DNA from: Stenotrophomonas rhizophila
GTDB taxonomy: Bacteria > Pseudomonadota > Gammaproteobacteria > Xanthomonadales > Xanthomonadaceae
Reading direction: 5' to 3'
Assembly: GCF_020857975.1 (NCBI RefSeq)
Contig: NZ_JACWUO010000011.1
Span: forward strand, 1 to 64,000
Length of the DNA: 64,000 nt
Positions 28,994 through 37,357 of the stretch are shown here, piece by piece. Position numbers and translations under genes: made by a program. How positions within the stretch are numbered: position 1 is the first letter of the stretch; each line of letters opens with the position of its first letter. A model generated the notes under the pieces. The model was not told the origin of the DNA. It ran no database searches and was given only the letters and a program-made list of their open reading frames with translations.

Positions 28994-30163
28994 TCAGTTC
29001 CCGAACAGGCGGTTGCGCAGCGCCACCGAGACTTCATAGCTGGCGCGGAAGCGCTTGTCGTCGGTGGCGGGCGGGACGATGGTGGTGCCCAGTACGCCCA
29101 GGTAGTTGTCGGCCACCTTGGGCGCCTCGGCCGCGGCCTGCTGGGGGCTGCGCGCGAGCAGGCCGACCTGGACCAGGCCGACCCGGCGCCACTGGCTCAC
29201 CGCGGCGGCGGTAGTGGCGGTGCTGACACCGTTGCCGGCCTGCTGCTCGTTGATGTTGCCGGTCGGCGGGGTGGCGCGGCTGATGTTGGTGGTGGCGTCC
29301 AGGCCGTACAGCAGCTGCAGGCTTTCGATGCCCTCGACCAGTTCCTCGCCGGCGCCATAAGCGCCACCGGAACCGGCACGGGCACGGTACAGCGCCGGCT
29401 CGGTGCCGTTGTTGGCCACGTAATAGACCACCGCCTCGGCCCGGTACAGCATGGTCACCGCGTTGTTGGCCGCGTAGCGGGACAGGTCGGTGGCATTGGC
29501 AGTGACGGTGGTTCCGTCCAACGTGCCGGTGAACACTTCGGCGCGGTTGCAGTCGGCGACGCCGAACACGGTGGGACCGCCGCTGACCCCGGCCGACAGG
29601 CGCTGGGCGCCGTCGCTGCTGATGCCGACCTTGGACTCGGTACTGGCCGAGGTCAGGCTGGCGATCGGCACGCCATCGGGATGGAAGAAGCGCAGCACCA
29701 GGATGTCGCTGCCCGGGCTGGGGGCCGGCTTGAGTCCGGTGATGCTGGCCGGCGCGGCGATCGCCGGCTGCCAGGCCGCACCGATGGTCAGCGAATTGGT
29801 CGGTGCGGTACCGCCGGCCTCATAGCCCTGGATGGGCACCGAGAAATCCAGCGGCACGCCGCTGCCGGGGACCACGCCGGCGATGTGGTAGCCGATCGAG
29901 TCGGTGCCCTTGACCACGTGCGCCTGGTCGTTGACGCAGCCGAAGTGGCCGGCCATGCGCAGGTCGCGCTGCAGGAAATCCAGCGCGAAGCGCGCGTTTT
30001 CCTGGGTACGGGCCAGGCCTTCGGACAGCTGCGAGGCCGCGCGCGAGGCGATGAAAATCTGCACCACGCCCAGCATCATGATCAGGCCGATGACCATGGC
30101 GATCATCAACTCGATCAGCGACAGGCCGACCATGCGGCGGCGGGAGGAGATCGCGGGGCTCAT
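28994..30163 (-). CDS. pilW: type IV pilus assembly protein PilW
   Basis: A 389-residue PilW: prepilin site G^LSLIELMIAMVIGLIMM with Glu at +5, the conserved 'NARFALDFLQRDLRMAGHFG' segment just after the helix, and a large C-terminal domain. The ATG at 30163 overlaps the pilV stop by four bases. It is an inner-membrane minor pilin of the pilus priming complex. The reading frame continues upstream in antisense-looking sequence, which is rejected because pilV occupies it. Confidence 0.93.
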   Translation of the reverse strand: MSPAISSRRRMVGLSLIELMIAMVIGLIMMLGVVQIFIASRAASQLSEGLARTQENARFALDFLQRDLRMAGHFGCVNDQAHVVKGTDSIGYHIAGVVPGSGVPLDFSVPIQGYEAGGTAPTNSLTIGAAWQPAIAAPASITGLKPAPSPGSDILVLRFFHPDGVPIASLTSASTESKVGISSDGAQRLSAGVSGGPTVFGVADCNRAEVFTGTLDGTTVTANATDLSRYAANNAVTMLYRAEAVVYYVANNGTEPALYRARAGSGGAYGAGEELVEGIESLQLLYGLDATTNISRATPPTGNINEQQAGNGVSTATTAAAVSQWRRVGLVQVGLLARSPQQAAAEAPKVADNYLGVLGTTIVPPATDDKRFRASYEVSVALRNRLFGN

Positions 30164-30651
30164 AGCTGGGATACCAGGCCGAAGGAGGTAAGTGCGTCGG
30201 GATCCTTGGCGTCCCAGCGCTGGTCGCCCCAGCTGATCGCCACGGTGACCTGGCCGTTGTTGTACTGCACCTGGGCACTGGCCTTGTCGCCCAGGGTCTT
30301 GACCACCTGGCACTGCCAGCGCGCCACGTTCTGCTGGGCGGTGATCACCTTGCCGGTCGGCCAGGCGCAGGCACCCTTGCTGGTGATCGAGCCGGCAGCG
30401 AAAGACGCATCGACATAGCCGCCGCCGTTGAGCGTATCGGCACGCTGGGCGCGCATCAGGTCGATCAGGTCGTAGGACAGGTTGGTGGCCTGGGTACGGT
30501 AGTTGGCGCTCTGCACGAAACGCACGTTCATGGTCTGCAGCAGGGCGAAACCGAGCAGGCCGAAGGCCAGCACCAGCAGCGCGATCAGCACTTCGAGCAG
30601 GCTGAAGCCACGCGCACGCTGGCCAAACCCGGTGATATTCCTGCGTTTCAT
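30160..30651 (-). CDS. pilV: type IV pilus modification/minor pilin PilV
   Basis: A 163-residue PilV with prepilin site G^FSLLEVLIALLVLAFGLLG, then the family's 'NVRFVQSANYRTQATNLSYD' region. The ATG at 30651 is chosen: it overlaps the upstream fimT stop by four bases (ATGA) and has a GAGGG site 8 bases away; an ATG two codons upstream has a poor spacer. It overlaps pilW by four bases. Confidence 0.92.
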   Translation of the reverse strand: MKRRNITGFGQRARGFSLLEVLIALLVLAFGLLGFALLQTMNVRFVQSANYRTQATNLSYDLIDLMRAQRADTLNGGGYVDASFAAGSITSKGACAWPTGKVITAQQNVARWQCQVVKTLGDKASAQVQYNNGQVTVAISWGDQRWDAKDPDALTSFGLVSQL

Positions 30652-31163
30652 GAACATGTCCCTCGTGCAACCCGGACCTGGCCGGAGAGATTCACCGTCA
30701 AGGTGCGGTTGGATTCGCCGGCCTTGCACTTCACCGGGGCCAGCGCGATCTGCTGGTTGGCGGCGCTGCGGCGGCGGCCGCGCGCGTCGAAGGCGATCAG
30801 CGCCGGCGCCGATCCGGTCACGGCCAGCTCGGGCGAGCCCTGGGCGAAGCGCAGCACGGTGTCGCCGCCGTTGAAGCTGCCGTTGCCGTCCAAGTCCGAC
30901 CAGGCCATCAGGCCGTCGGACCAGGTGCCGTCGCAGGCGGTGCCCTTGGTACTGGCGCAGATGCCGGCGCCCTGCTTGTTGCGGACCGCCTCGCTGCGGG
31001 CCAGCGCCAGCATCCCCATGATTTCATTGTTGGAGGTGCTGACCCGGTTGGAGCGGATGGTGCTGGTGAAGTTCGGGAACGCGATTGCCGCCAGCACGCC
31101 CAGGACCACCAGCGTGACCATCAGCTCAACCAGCGTGAATCCCTTGGAACGGCGTGCAGACAT
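30648..31163 (-). CDS. fimT: FimT/GspH-family minor pseudopilin, first gene of the pil operon
   Basis: A 171-residue pseudopilin: prepilin site G^FTLVELMVTLVVLGVLAAIA, then 'NNEIMGMLALARSEAVRNKQ', the GspH/FimT hallmark, and paired cysteines in the C-terminal domain (GICAS...TACDG; VKCKAG...GTCS). The ATG at 31163 has a GGGGAG site seven bases upstream. FimT-like proteins belong to the minor-pilin complex and in some Xanthomonadales bind DNA during uptake; comEC lies in the same window. The next gene, pilV, is translationally coupled. Confidence 0.92.
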   Translation of the reverse strand: MSARRSKGFTLVELMVTLVVLGVLAAIAFPNFTSTIRSNRVSTSNNEIMGMLALARSEAVRNKQGAGICASTKGTACDGTWSDGLMAWSDLDGNGSFNGGDTVLRFAQGSPELAVTGSAPALIAFDARGRRRSAANQQIALAPVKCKAGESNRTLTVNLSGQVRVARGTCS

Positions 31164-31253
31164 GGAACGCTCCCCAGCGTGATGGCATAGAAGATGGACG
31201 ACCGGCCGGCCGCCGGCAAGCGGCGGCAGGACGAACGGTCGCCCGGGGGCGAC

Positions 31254-31342
31254 GGGCGTCAAGGCGTTGACGCCCTTGGCCCGTGGCGGGCGGTACCGGC
31301 CCCTGCCCGCTCCCCCGCCGCTCCCGGGCCGGACGGCCCGGG
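31254..31342. other. two strong hairpins between ppnN and the pil operon
   Basis: Two GC-rich palindromes: GGGCGTCAA/TTGACGCCC with a four-base loop (31254-31275) and CCCGGGCC/GGCCCGGG (31323-31342). They lie past the ppnN stop and before fimT on the minus strand. Neither has a T run, so they may be weak terminators or leader structures. Nothing else was seen in the 195-base gap. Confidence 0.4.
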
Positions 31343-31358
31343 GCTCAGCCCGCTGCGG

Positions 31359-32753
31359 TCAGGCCAGCACCTTGTAGCAGGGCTGGTATTCGCCGGAGAT
31401 CTTCATCCGGCGCTGCTCGACGAAGCCGCGCAGCAGTTCGTCCAGGGCCTGCATCATGTCGGCATCGCCATGGATCTGGAACGGGCCGAATTCCTCGATG
31501 CGGCGCATGCCGTCTTCCTTGACGTTGCCGGCGACGATGCCGGAGAACGCGCGGCGCAGGTCGGCCGCCAGCGCATGCGGGGCGCGGCCGTGGTGCAGGT
31601 CCAGCGCGGCCATGGCCTCGTGGGTGGGCACGAACGGCTGCTGGTACTCCCACGGAATCTCGATGGACCAGTTGAAGAAGAACGAATCCTTCTGCGCCAG
31701 GCGGTGCTCGCGTACGCGCTTGATCCCGGCCGACATCTTGCGGGCCACGGCCACCGGGTCGCCGATGATGATCTCGTAGCGGCTGGCGGCCTGTTCGCCC
31801 AGGGTCAGGCGGATGAAGCGGTCGATCTGCTCGAAGTACGGCGCCGCCACGGTCGGGCCGGTCAGGATCAGCGGGAACGGCAGATCCTTGTTTTCCTCGC
31901 GCAGCAGGATGCCCAGCAGGTACAGGATCTCCTCGGCGGTGCCCACGCCACCGGCGAACACGATGATGCCGTGGCCGATGCGGACGAACGCCTCCAGGCG
32001 CTTTTCGATGTCTGGCATGATCACCAGGTGGTTGACGATCGGGTTCGGCGACTCGGCGGCGATGATGCCCGGCTCGGTCAGGCCGATGTAGCGCGTGGTG
32101 GTCTTGCGCTGCTTGGCATGGGCGATGGTAGCGCCCTTCATCGGGCCCTTCATCGCGCCCGGGCCGCAGCCGGTGCAGATGTCCAGGCCGCGCAGGCCCA
32201 GCTCGTAGCCGACCTGCTTGGTGTACAGGTACTCATCGCGGCCGATCGAATGGCCGCCCCAGCACACCACCAGGTTCGGATCGCCCGGGTTGAGGATGCG
32301 CGCATTGCGCAGCAGCCCGAACACCGCATTGGTGATGCCCTCGGAGGATTCCAGCTCGGCCGCGTAGGCCGGGCCCATTTCGATGGCCATATAGGCCAGG
32401 TCGCGGACCACCGCGAACAGCAGCTCGGCCACGCCGCGGATGATCTCGCCATCGACGAAGGCCATCGCCGGGGCGTTGACCAGGTCGATGCGCACGCCGC
32501 GGTCCTGCTGCGCCACCTGGATGTCGAAATCCGGGTACAGATCGCGCGCCGCGCGCGGATCGTCCGAGGCACTGCCGCTGGTCAGCACCGCCAGCGCGCA
32601 GCGCCGCAGCAGCTCATGCATGCCGCCGCCGGAGGCATCGCGCAGGCGCGCCACCTCGGCCCGCGACAGCACATCCAGCCCACCGCGCGGGTAGATCCGC
32701 GCATCCTGCACCGGCAGCGTACGCGCCGGCTTTTCGGTGATCGTCATTTCCAT
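31359..32753 (-). CDS. ppnN: nucleotide 5'-monophosphate nucleosidase PpnN (LOG family)
   Basis: A 464-residue protein matching PpnN/YgdH, which cleaves purine and pyrimidine 5'-monophosphates to base and ribose-5-phosphate and is stimulated by (p)ppGpp in E. coli. The LOG/lysine-decarboxylase-like core carries 'CTGCGPGAMKGPM' and 'FAGGVGTAEEILYLLGILL', the phosphate-binding GGxGTxxE motif. Additional N- and C-terminal domains give the length typical of PpnN rather than the short LOG proteins. A probable small RNA or attenuator lies immediately upstream. Confidence 0.93.
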   Translation of the reverse strand: MEMTITEKPARTLPVQDARIYPRGGLDVLSRAEVARLRDASGGGMHELLRRCALAVLTSGSASDDPRAARDLYPDFDIQVAQQDRGVRIDLVNAPAMAFVDGEIIRGVAELLFAVVRDLAYMAIEMGPAYAAELESSEGITNAVFGLLRNARILNPGDPNLVVCWGGHSIGRDEYLYTKQVGYELGLRGLDICTGCGPGAMKGPMKGATIAHAKQRKTTTRYIGLTEPGIIAAESPNPIVNHLVIMPDIEKRLEAFVRIGHGIIVFAGGVGTAEEILYLLGILLREENKDLPFPLILTGPTVAAPYFEQIDRFIRLTLGEQAASRYEIIIGDPVAVARKMSAGIKRVREHRLAQKDSFFFNWSIEIPWEYQQPFVPTHEAMAALDLHHGRAPHALAADLRRAFSGIVAGNVKEDGMRRIEEFGPFQIHGDADMMQALDELLRGFVEQRRMKISGEYQPCYKVLA

Positions 32754-32796
32754 TTTCTATGCTTTCCTCAAGGTTTCCGACTGTACCGCTGCCCCC

Positions 32797-32891
32797 TTAA
32801 AAAGCAAAACGGCCGGGGAGACCCGACCGTTGGATATGTGGTGCCCCGGCACTGCCGTGGGGCCGCCGCATGTGCACGTTTTCCGTGCAAC
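32797..32891 (-). ncRNA. candidate small RNA or ppnN leader attenuator
   Basis: A promoter at 32898-32926 and an intrinsic terminator define a transcript of about 90 nt on the minus strand. It would fold into GCACG/CGTGC (loop GAAAA), a GCCCC...GGGGC stem, and a terminator AACGGTCGGG-TCTC-CCCGGCCGTT followed by a T-rich tract near 32799-32809. The terminator loop region reads UCUCCC, able to pair with Shine-Dalgarno sequences, a feature of some trans-acting sRNAs. Because ppnN starts 45 bases further on, it could instead be a transcription attenuator for ppnN. Confidence 0.5.
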
Positions 32892-32897
32892 CGGTGG

Positions 32898-32926
32898 AAT
32901 ATACATGGCTCGAGCCAATCCAACAA
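32898..32926 (-). promoter_or_regulatory. sigma-70 promoter in the ppnN-receptor gap
   Basis: On the minus strand: -35 TTGTTG (32921-32926), 17-bp spacer, -10 TATATT (32898-32903). The predicted start is near 32891, followed within 95 bases by an intrinsic terminator and then ppnN. Confidence 0.6.
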
Positions 32927-32954
32927 GGGATTCGGCGCCCATGATCAAGCCCAC

Positions 32955-32987
32955 CAAAAAAAGCGGCCGGGTCTCCCCGGCCGCTTC
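32955..32987 (-). terminator. rho-independent terminator of the TonB-dependent receptor gene
   Basis: A minus-strand stem AGCGGCCGGG/CCCGGCCGCT with a four-base loop, followed by seven T, 27 bases after the receptor stop codon. Its stem and loop resemble the terminator at 32808-32831. Confidence 0.85.
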
Positions 32988-33013
32988 CATCTACTGCTTC
33001 AGGTTCTGACGAA

Positions 33014-36000
33014 TCAGAACTTGTACTTCAGGGTCAGCTGCATCGACCAGCGCGACACGCCGGTGTTGCCCTTGTCGTTGTTGTTTTCCTGGATGGTCGG
33101 AGCATCGGCAGAACTGAAGTTGTAGATGTACTTGCCGGTAGCCGGATCGATACCGGCATAGCTGGCCACGCGGGCGGTCGAGTTGAAGCCGTAATCCTCG
33201 ATCTTGCCCCACTTCTTGTTGATCAGATTGCCGACATTCATGATGTCCAGCGCCAGCTCACCCTTGTGCTCCTTCATGAAGCCCGGGAATTCCTGGGCGA
33301 TATGCACGTCGAAGCTGTTGGTCCACTTGGTGCGGAAGGCGTTGGCCGGGGCGATCTGACCCTGGTACTTGCCCAGCTGCGGGTTGGCCGCCAGCCAGTC
33401 GAAGAAGGCCTTTTCCATCGCCGCGCCGCCGGTGAACTTGACGTCGCCGTAGCCGTTGGGCACGTAGAAAAGGTCATTGAAGACGCCGGCACCCGAAGTG
33501 GACGCAGCGTCGCCGTTCATGTCGTTGTAGTAAATGTAGCTGAACGGACGACCCGAACGGCCTTCATAGAACAGGCCCACGGAGGTGTTGTAGTCGCCGA
33601 AGAACGCCTTCTTCCAGTTGATCGAGCCGGTGATGCGGTCCTTGATCGCGTAGCGAGAGTCATAGGCCACGTTCTCGTTGGCGGTGCCGATCAGGGTACT
33701 GCCCCAGTTGGAGGTGTTCTGCGAGCTGGTCAGCGGGCTGACTTCCTTCGCGGCGGTGTAGGTGTAGGCCAGCGACCAGCCCCAGTTTTCGGTCAGCGGC
33801 TTGTTCAGGCCGGCGGTGAACTGGCGGCTGCTGCCCTTGTCGGTGTTCTTCATCAACAGAACGTCGCCGATGTCATCCGGACGGTTGTACTTGCCGCCAA
33901 CGACACCACCGCCGGGTGCAGTCGCACCCTCTCGGATCGAGCAGGTGGCGCCCACGCACGGGACGTAGCCCTGCGGGTTCCAGTACAGCTCACGCCCATC
34001 CTGACCGATGCGGGTAGCCGCAACGTCGCCATTCTTGCCACGCAGGTCCAGGCGCTCGAAATAGATGCCGTTGTTGACCTTGGTGTACAGGAACTCGGCC
34101 GACGCAACGATGCCGTACCACGGCAGCTCATGATCGAAGGCCAGGTTGGTCTTCCACACCGACGGCAGCTTGAGGTCCGGCGCGGCAATGTCCACGTTCT
34201 GGCGCGCACCCGCACCGGACGCCGGGATGTACGGCGGATCGGTTTCCGGCGTGAAGATACCGTTCTGGTTGCGGACCGTGTACTCGATGTAGTTCAGGCC
34301 GGTGTTCTGGTAGGCACCTGCCAGCCACACGTTCGGGGCCGCGCCGCCGAACAGGCCGACGCCACCGCGCAGCTGGGTCGGGCGATCGCTGTCGAAGGTG
34401 TAGTTGAAGCCGAAGCGCGGCTGCACCAGCTTGTTGTCCGGCATCTGGGTGTTGTCGTACCCGTACAGCTGCATGATGCGCGGGTTGTACAGCTTCTGCG
34501 TGCCGAAGTCCGGCATGTCGACGCGGACGCCGGCCTGCACGGTCAGGTTGCTGTTGACCGCCCAGCTGTCCTGGATGAACACACCGGTGTTCTTCAGGGT
34601 GTACTTGGCCGGAATGTCGTCGTAGCTGCCGCCGGCACGCGGGGCACGCACGACGTACTGATTGACGCGGTTTGCTTCGAAATCAGCCAGGGTGTTGAAG
34701 GTGTACGCGCCATTGACGTTGCGGCCGTAGTAGTTCAGCAGGTCGTTGTCGGAGTAGTCGAAGCCGAACTTGACGGTGTGGTCGCCCACGTACCAGGTGG
34801 CGGCACCGAAGGCGCTCAGTTCCTTGCTCTCGATCGCATTGACGTGCGAGTTCTGCTCGGTACCGAAGTACAGCGAATCGTTGCCACCGGCACCGAAGCC
34901 ACGGATCTGGATCTGCGGCAGGCTCGACGGGGTGGTACGGACTGCGGTGTATTCCTTGTGCGAAACCTTGAACTCGGTCGAGAAGTTCTCGGACCAGTCA
35001 CTGAACAGTTCGCCCATCCAGGATTCGTAGGTCTTCGGCTGCTGGTACCAGAAGGTGCTCAGCGAGACCGCACTATTGCTGATCTGCGGGAAACGGACCA
35101 CGTTCTGTTCGAGCTTGTTGTAACGCACGGCGGCACGGTGGTTGTCACTGATGTTCCAGTCGATCTTCAGCGCGTACTCTTCGACCTCGGTCTTGTTGGC
35201 CGGGGGGGTGAGCGAACCGGCGTCGAAGCCGTAACCGGTGGCGATCTGCTGCGCGCGGGCAATGTCGGCGTCGGTGATGCTGCCCTTGCCGTACGGCGAG
35301 TCGGTCAGGCTGACGCCCGGAGCCGAACGCTCCATCTTTTCGTAGTTGGCGAAGAAGAACAGCTTGTCCTTGATGATCGGGCCACCCAGGGTCATGCCAT
35401 AGGTCTTCTCGTCATCGAAGCCGTTGAAGCGGACGCCTTCCAGATCCTTGCGGACCATGTCCTTGTCGCGGTACGCGTAGTACACGGTGCCGCCGAGGTT
35501 GTTGGTGCCCGACTTGGTCACCGCATTGATCACCGCGCCGGTACCGCCAGCAATGGTGGTGTCGTAGTTGGCGATGTCGATGTTGATTTCCTGGATCGCA
35601 TCCATCGACACCGGCTGACGTTCGGTCGGCAGGTTGTTGGATTCCAGGCCGAACGGATCGCCGGCACCGATGCCGTCGATGCGGATCGCGTTGTAACGGG
35701 TGTTCTGGCCACCGACCGAGATCGCACCGTCGGCCTTGCTGACCTGCGAGATGCGCGGGTCGAGGCGGATGTAATCCTGGATGTTGCGGTTCACCGACGG
35801 CAGCGACTCGATGGTCTGCCGATCAACGTTGGTGCCGGTGCCCATCTTGTAGGCACTGAAGACTTCAGAACCACCGGCCACGGCCACGACCTGCACGGCA
35901 TCGAGGTTGGTGGCACCGGCCACGTCACCGGCAAGATTGGCGTTGATGGTGTTGACCTGATTCAGGTTCAGGTAAACACCCTCTTCGGTCTTGGTGCCCT

Positions 36001-36274
36001 CACCGGACTTGTTGATGGTGATGGTGTACGGCCCACCCACGCGCAGACCACGCGCGGCGTAACGACCCGACGCGTCGGTGGTAGCGCGGCTGACCGTGCC
36101 CGACTCGGTATGCGTGATGGTGACTTCTGCACCGGCAACAGGCGCGCCTGCTGCGGAGGTGACCTGACCGCCGACACCGGCAGAGGTGCTCTGGGCGAAG
36201 GCGGGGGCGGCAGCAAGTGCAGCCACGAGACCAAGGGTGAGCTTGGACATCCGGAGACAACGTGGGTGGGTCAT
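33014..36274 (-). CDS. TonB-dependent outer-membrane receptor, Oar-like
   Basis: A 1086-residue outer-membrane protein. It starts with a signal peptide (MSKLTLGLVAALAAAPAFAQ within the first ~28 residues), then a carboxypeptidase-regulatory-like Ig domain ('GAPVAGAEVTITHTESGTVS', 'SGRYAARGLRVGGPYTI'), a plug ('GTGTNVDRQTIESLPSVNRN'), and a long barrel ending in aromatic 'MQLTLKYKF', the usual C-terminal sorting signal. This layout is the Oar-like TonB receptor group common in Xanthomonadaceae; the ligand is unknown. No good ribosome site precedes either candidate ATG (36274 or 36250). Confidence 0.93.
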   Translation of the reverse strand: MTHPRCLRMSKLTLGLVAALAAAPAFAQSTSAGVGGQVTSAAGAPVAGAEVTITHTESGTVSRATTDASGRYAARGLRVGGPYTITINKSGEGTKTEEGVYLNLNQVNTINANLAGDVAGATNLDAVQVVAVAGGSEVFSAYKMGTGTNVDRQTIESLPSVNRNIQDYIRLDPRISQVSKADGAISVGGQNTRYNAIRIDGIGAGDPFGLESNNLPTERQPVSMDAIQEINIDIANYDTTIAGGTGAVINAVTKSGTNNLGGTVYYAYRDKDMVRKDLEGVRFNGFDDEKTYGMTLGGPIIKDKLFFFANYEKMERSAPGVSLTDSPYGKGSITDADIARAQQIATGYGFDAGSLTPPANKTEVEEYALKIDWNISDNHRAAVRYNKLEQNVVRFPQISNSAVSLSTFWYQQPKTYESWMGELFSDWSENFSTEFKVSHKEYTAVRTTPSSLPQIQIRGFGAGGNDSLYFGTEQNSHVNAIESKELSAFGAATWYVGDHTVKFGFDYSDNDLLNYYGRNVNGAYTFNTLADFEANRVNQYVVRAPRAGGSYDDIPAKYTLKNTGVFIQDSWAVNSNLTVQAGVRVDMPDFGTQKLYNPRIMQLYGYDNTQMPDNKLVQPRFGFNYTFDSDRPTQLRGGVGLFGGAAPNVWLAGAYQNTGLNYIEYTVRNQNGIFTPETDPPYIPASGAGARQNVDIAAPDLKLPSVWKTNLAFDHELPWYGIVASAEFLYTKVNNGIYFERLDLRGKNGDVAATRIGQDGRELYWNPQGYVPCVGATCSIREGATAPGGGVVGGKYNRPDDIGDVLLMKNTDKGSSRQFTAGLNKPLTENWGWSLAYTYTAAKEVSPLTSSQNTSNWGSTLIGTANENVAYDSRYAIKDRITGSINWKKAFFGDYNTSVGLFYEGRSGRPFSYIYYNDMNGDAASTSGAGVFNDLFYVPNGYGDVKFTGGAAMEKAFFDWLAANPQLGKYQGQIAPANAFRTKWTNSFDVHIAQEFPGFMKEHKGELALDIMNVGNLINKKWGKIEDYGFNSTARVASYAGIDPATGKYIYNFSSADAPTIQENNNDKGNTGVSRWSMQLTLKYKF

Positions 36275-36613
36275 TTGGGGTGGCCTCGATGCGAGATTGG
36301 CGATGGCGGAAAAAAAACGCGCCCAAGCAGCCTTGCTGGCGGCTGACTGGACTTTTATCTGGGTTCCCTTGCCGCGGGCTGGTTTCAGCCGCAACGGTTA
36401 ACACTAGATTAACACGGTAGCGCCGGATTGTGACGGTTTGGCGACAGAACACACGCCATCACAACGCTATCGTGACGGGATCTTCACATCACCTGAAGAC
36501 ATCCCCATGACAGGCCGGTCGACCGGCGCCGCGCCCTGTCAGCGCCCCATTGACAGCAAAGGGATTCGGCACGCCGCTGGACCCACCGCCGGGACAACCG
36601 GCCAGGGCCGGCG
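36275..36613. other. receptor upstream region with a GTTAA inverted repeat
   Basis: A 339-base gap between the short-chain dehydrogenase stop and the receptor start. It is less GC-rich than its surroundings and holds the interrupted palindrome GTTAAC-ACTAG-ATTAAC at 36397-36413, a plausible operator or part of the receptor promoter, and the palindrome CCGGTCGACCGG near 36512. No convincing coding sequence or clear -35/-10 pair was seen. Confidence 0.4.
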
Positions 36614-37357
36614 TTATGCGGCGTCCAGGACCTGGCCGCGATGGGCGGCGCCGGCCGCCGACAGCAGCAGCACCGCCGCGGCGGCGCAGTCGGCCGGCTC
36701 GCGGGCACTGCGGTCTTCGTCCAGCGAGAACGCGCGGGCGCGCAGCGCGGTCCGCATCGGGCCGGGCTGCAGGCCGCTGACCCGTACCGGGCTGCGCCCC
36801 AGTTCGTCGTGCAGGGCCGCGATCAGGCCGCGCAGGCCATGCTGGGCGGCGCCGTAGCCGCCCCAGTAGGCCTGCCCTACCCGCGCCGGGTCGTCCACGC
36901 AGAACACCAGCGCGGCATCCTCGCGCTGGCGCAGCAACGGCAGGCAGGCCTGGGCCAGCCAGGCCGGCGCGGTCAGGTTGACGTGTACGGCCCGCGCGAA
37001 CGCGGCCGGGTCGGCCAGTTCGAACGGGGTCAGCCCGGCGAAATCGGCCGCGCAGTACAGCACCCCGTCCAGCCGCCCCAGTTCCGACCCCAGCCGCTCG
37101 GCCAGGGTGGCGTAGTCGTCCGGGGTGGCCCCTTCCAGGTCCAGCGGGTACAGCAGCGGCTCCGGGCCCGCCGCCTGCACGGCGGCATACACCCGGTCCA
37201 GCCGGCGCGGCTTGCGCCCCAGCAGCACCACGGTGGCACCGGCCTGGGCACAGGCCACCGCAGCGGCACTGCCCAGGCCACCACCGGCGCCGGCGATGAG
37301 AATCACGCGGTCGGCCAGCGGCCCGGTCCCGGCCACGACGGACGGGACCGCATTCAT
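36614..37357 (-). CDS. YciK-like short-chain dehydrogenase homolog lacking catalytic residues
   Basis: A 247-residue SDR-fold protein resembling YciK: the nucleotide-binding motif is 'LIAGAGGGLGSAAA' (G23-G29), the NNAG-equivalent is 'LYCAADFAG', and a PG motif ends in 'GLQPGPMRTALRARAF'. The catalytic tetrad looks broken: the YxxxK lysine is Gln (Y168...Q172 in YGAAQHG) and the usual Ser, 13 residues earlier, is Asp155. Nucleotide binding may persist without normal dehydrogenase activity. The ATG at 37357 overlaps the glutaredoxin stop by four bases. Confidence 0.85.
   Translation of the reverse strand: MNAVPSVVAGTGPLADRVILIAGAGGGLGSAAAVACAQAGATVVLLGRKPRRLDRVYAAVQAAGPEPLLYPLDLEGATPDDYATLAERLGSELGRLDGVLYCAADFAGLTPFELADPAAFARAVHVNLTAPAWLAQACLPLLRQREDAALVFCVDDPARVGQAYWGGYGAAQHGLRGLIAALHDELGRSPVRVSGLQPGPMRTALRARAFSLDEDRSAREPADCAAAAVLLLSAAGAAHRGQVLDAA

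Noticed and set aside
33266..36346. A 1026-codon open frame antisense to the TonB-dependent receptor
   Set aside because: Its translation is low in hydrophobic cores and has no domains, while the opposite strand encodes a complete receptor. Long antisense frames are expected at this GC content.
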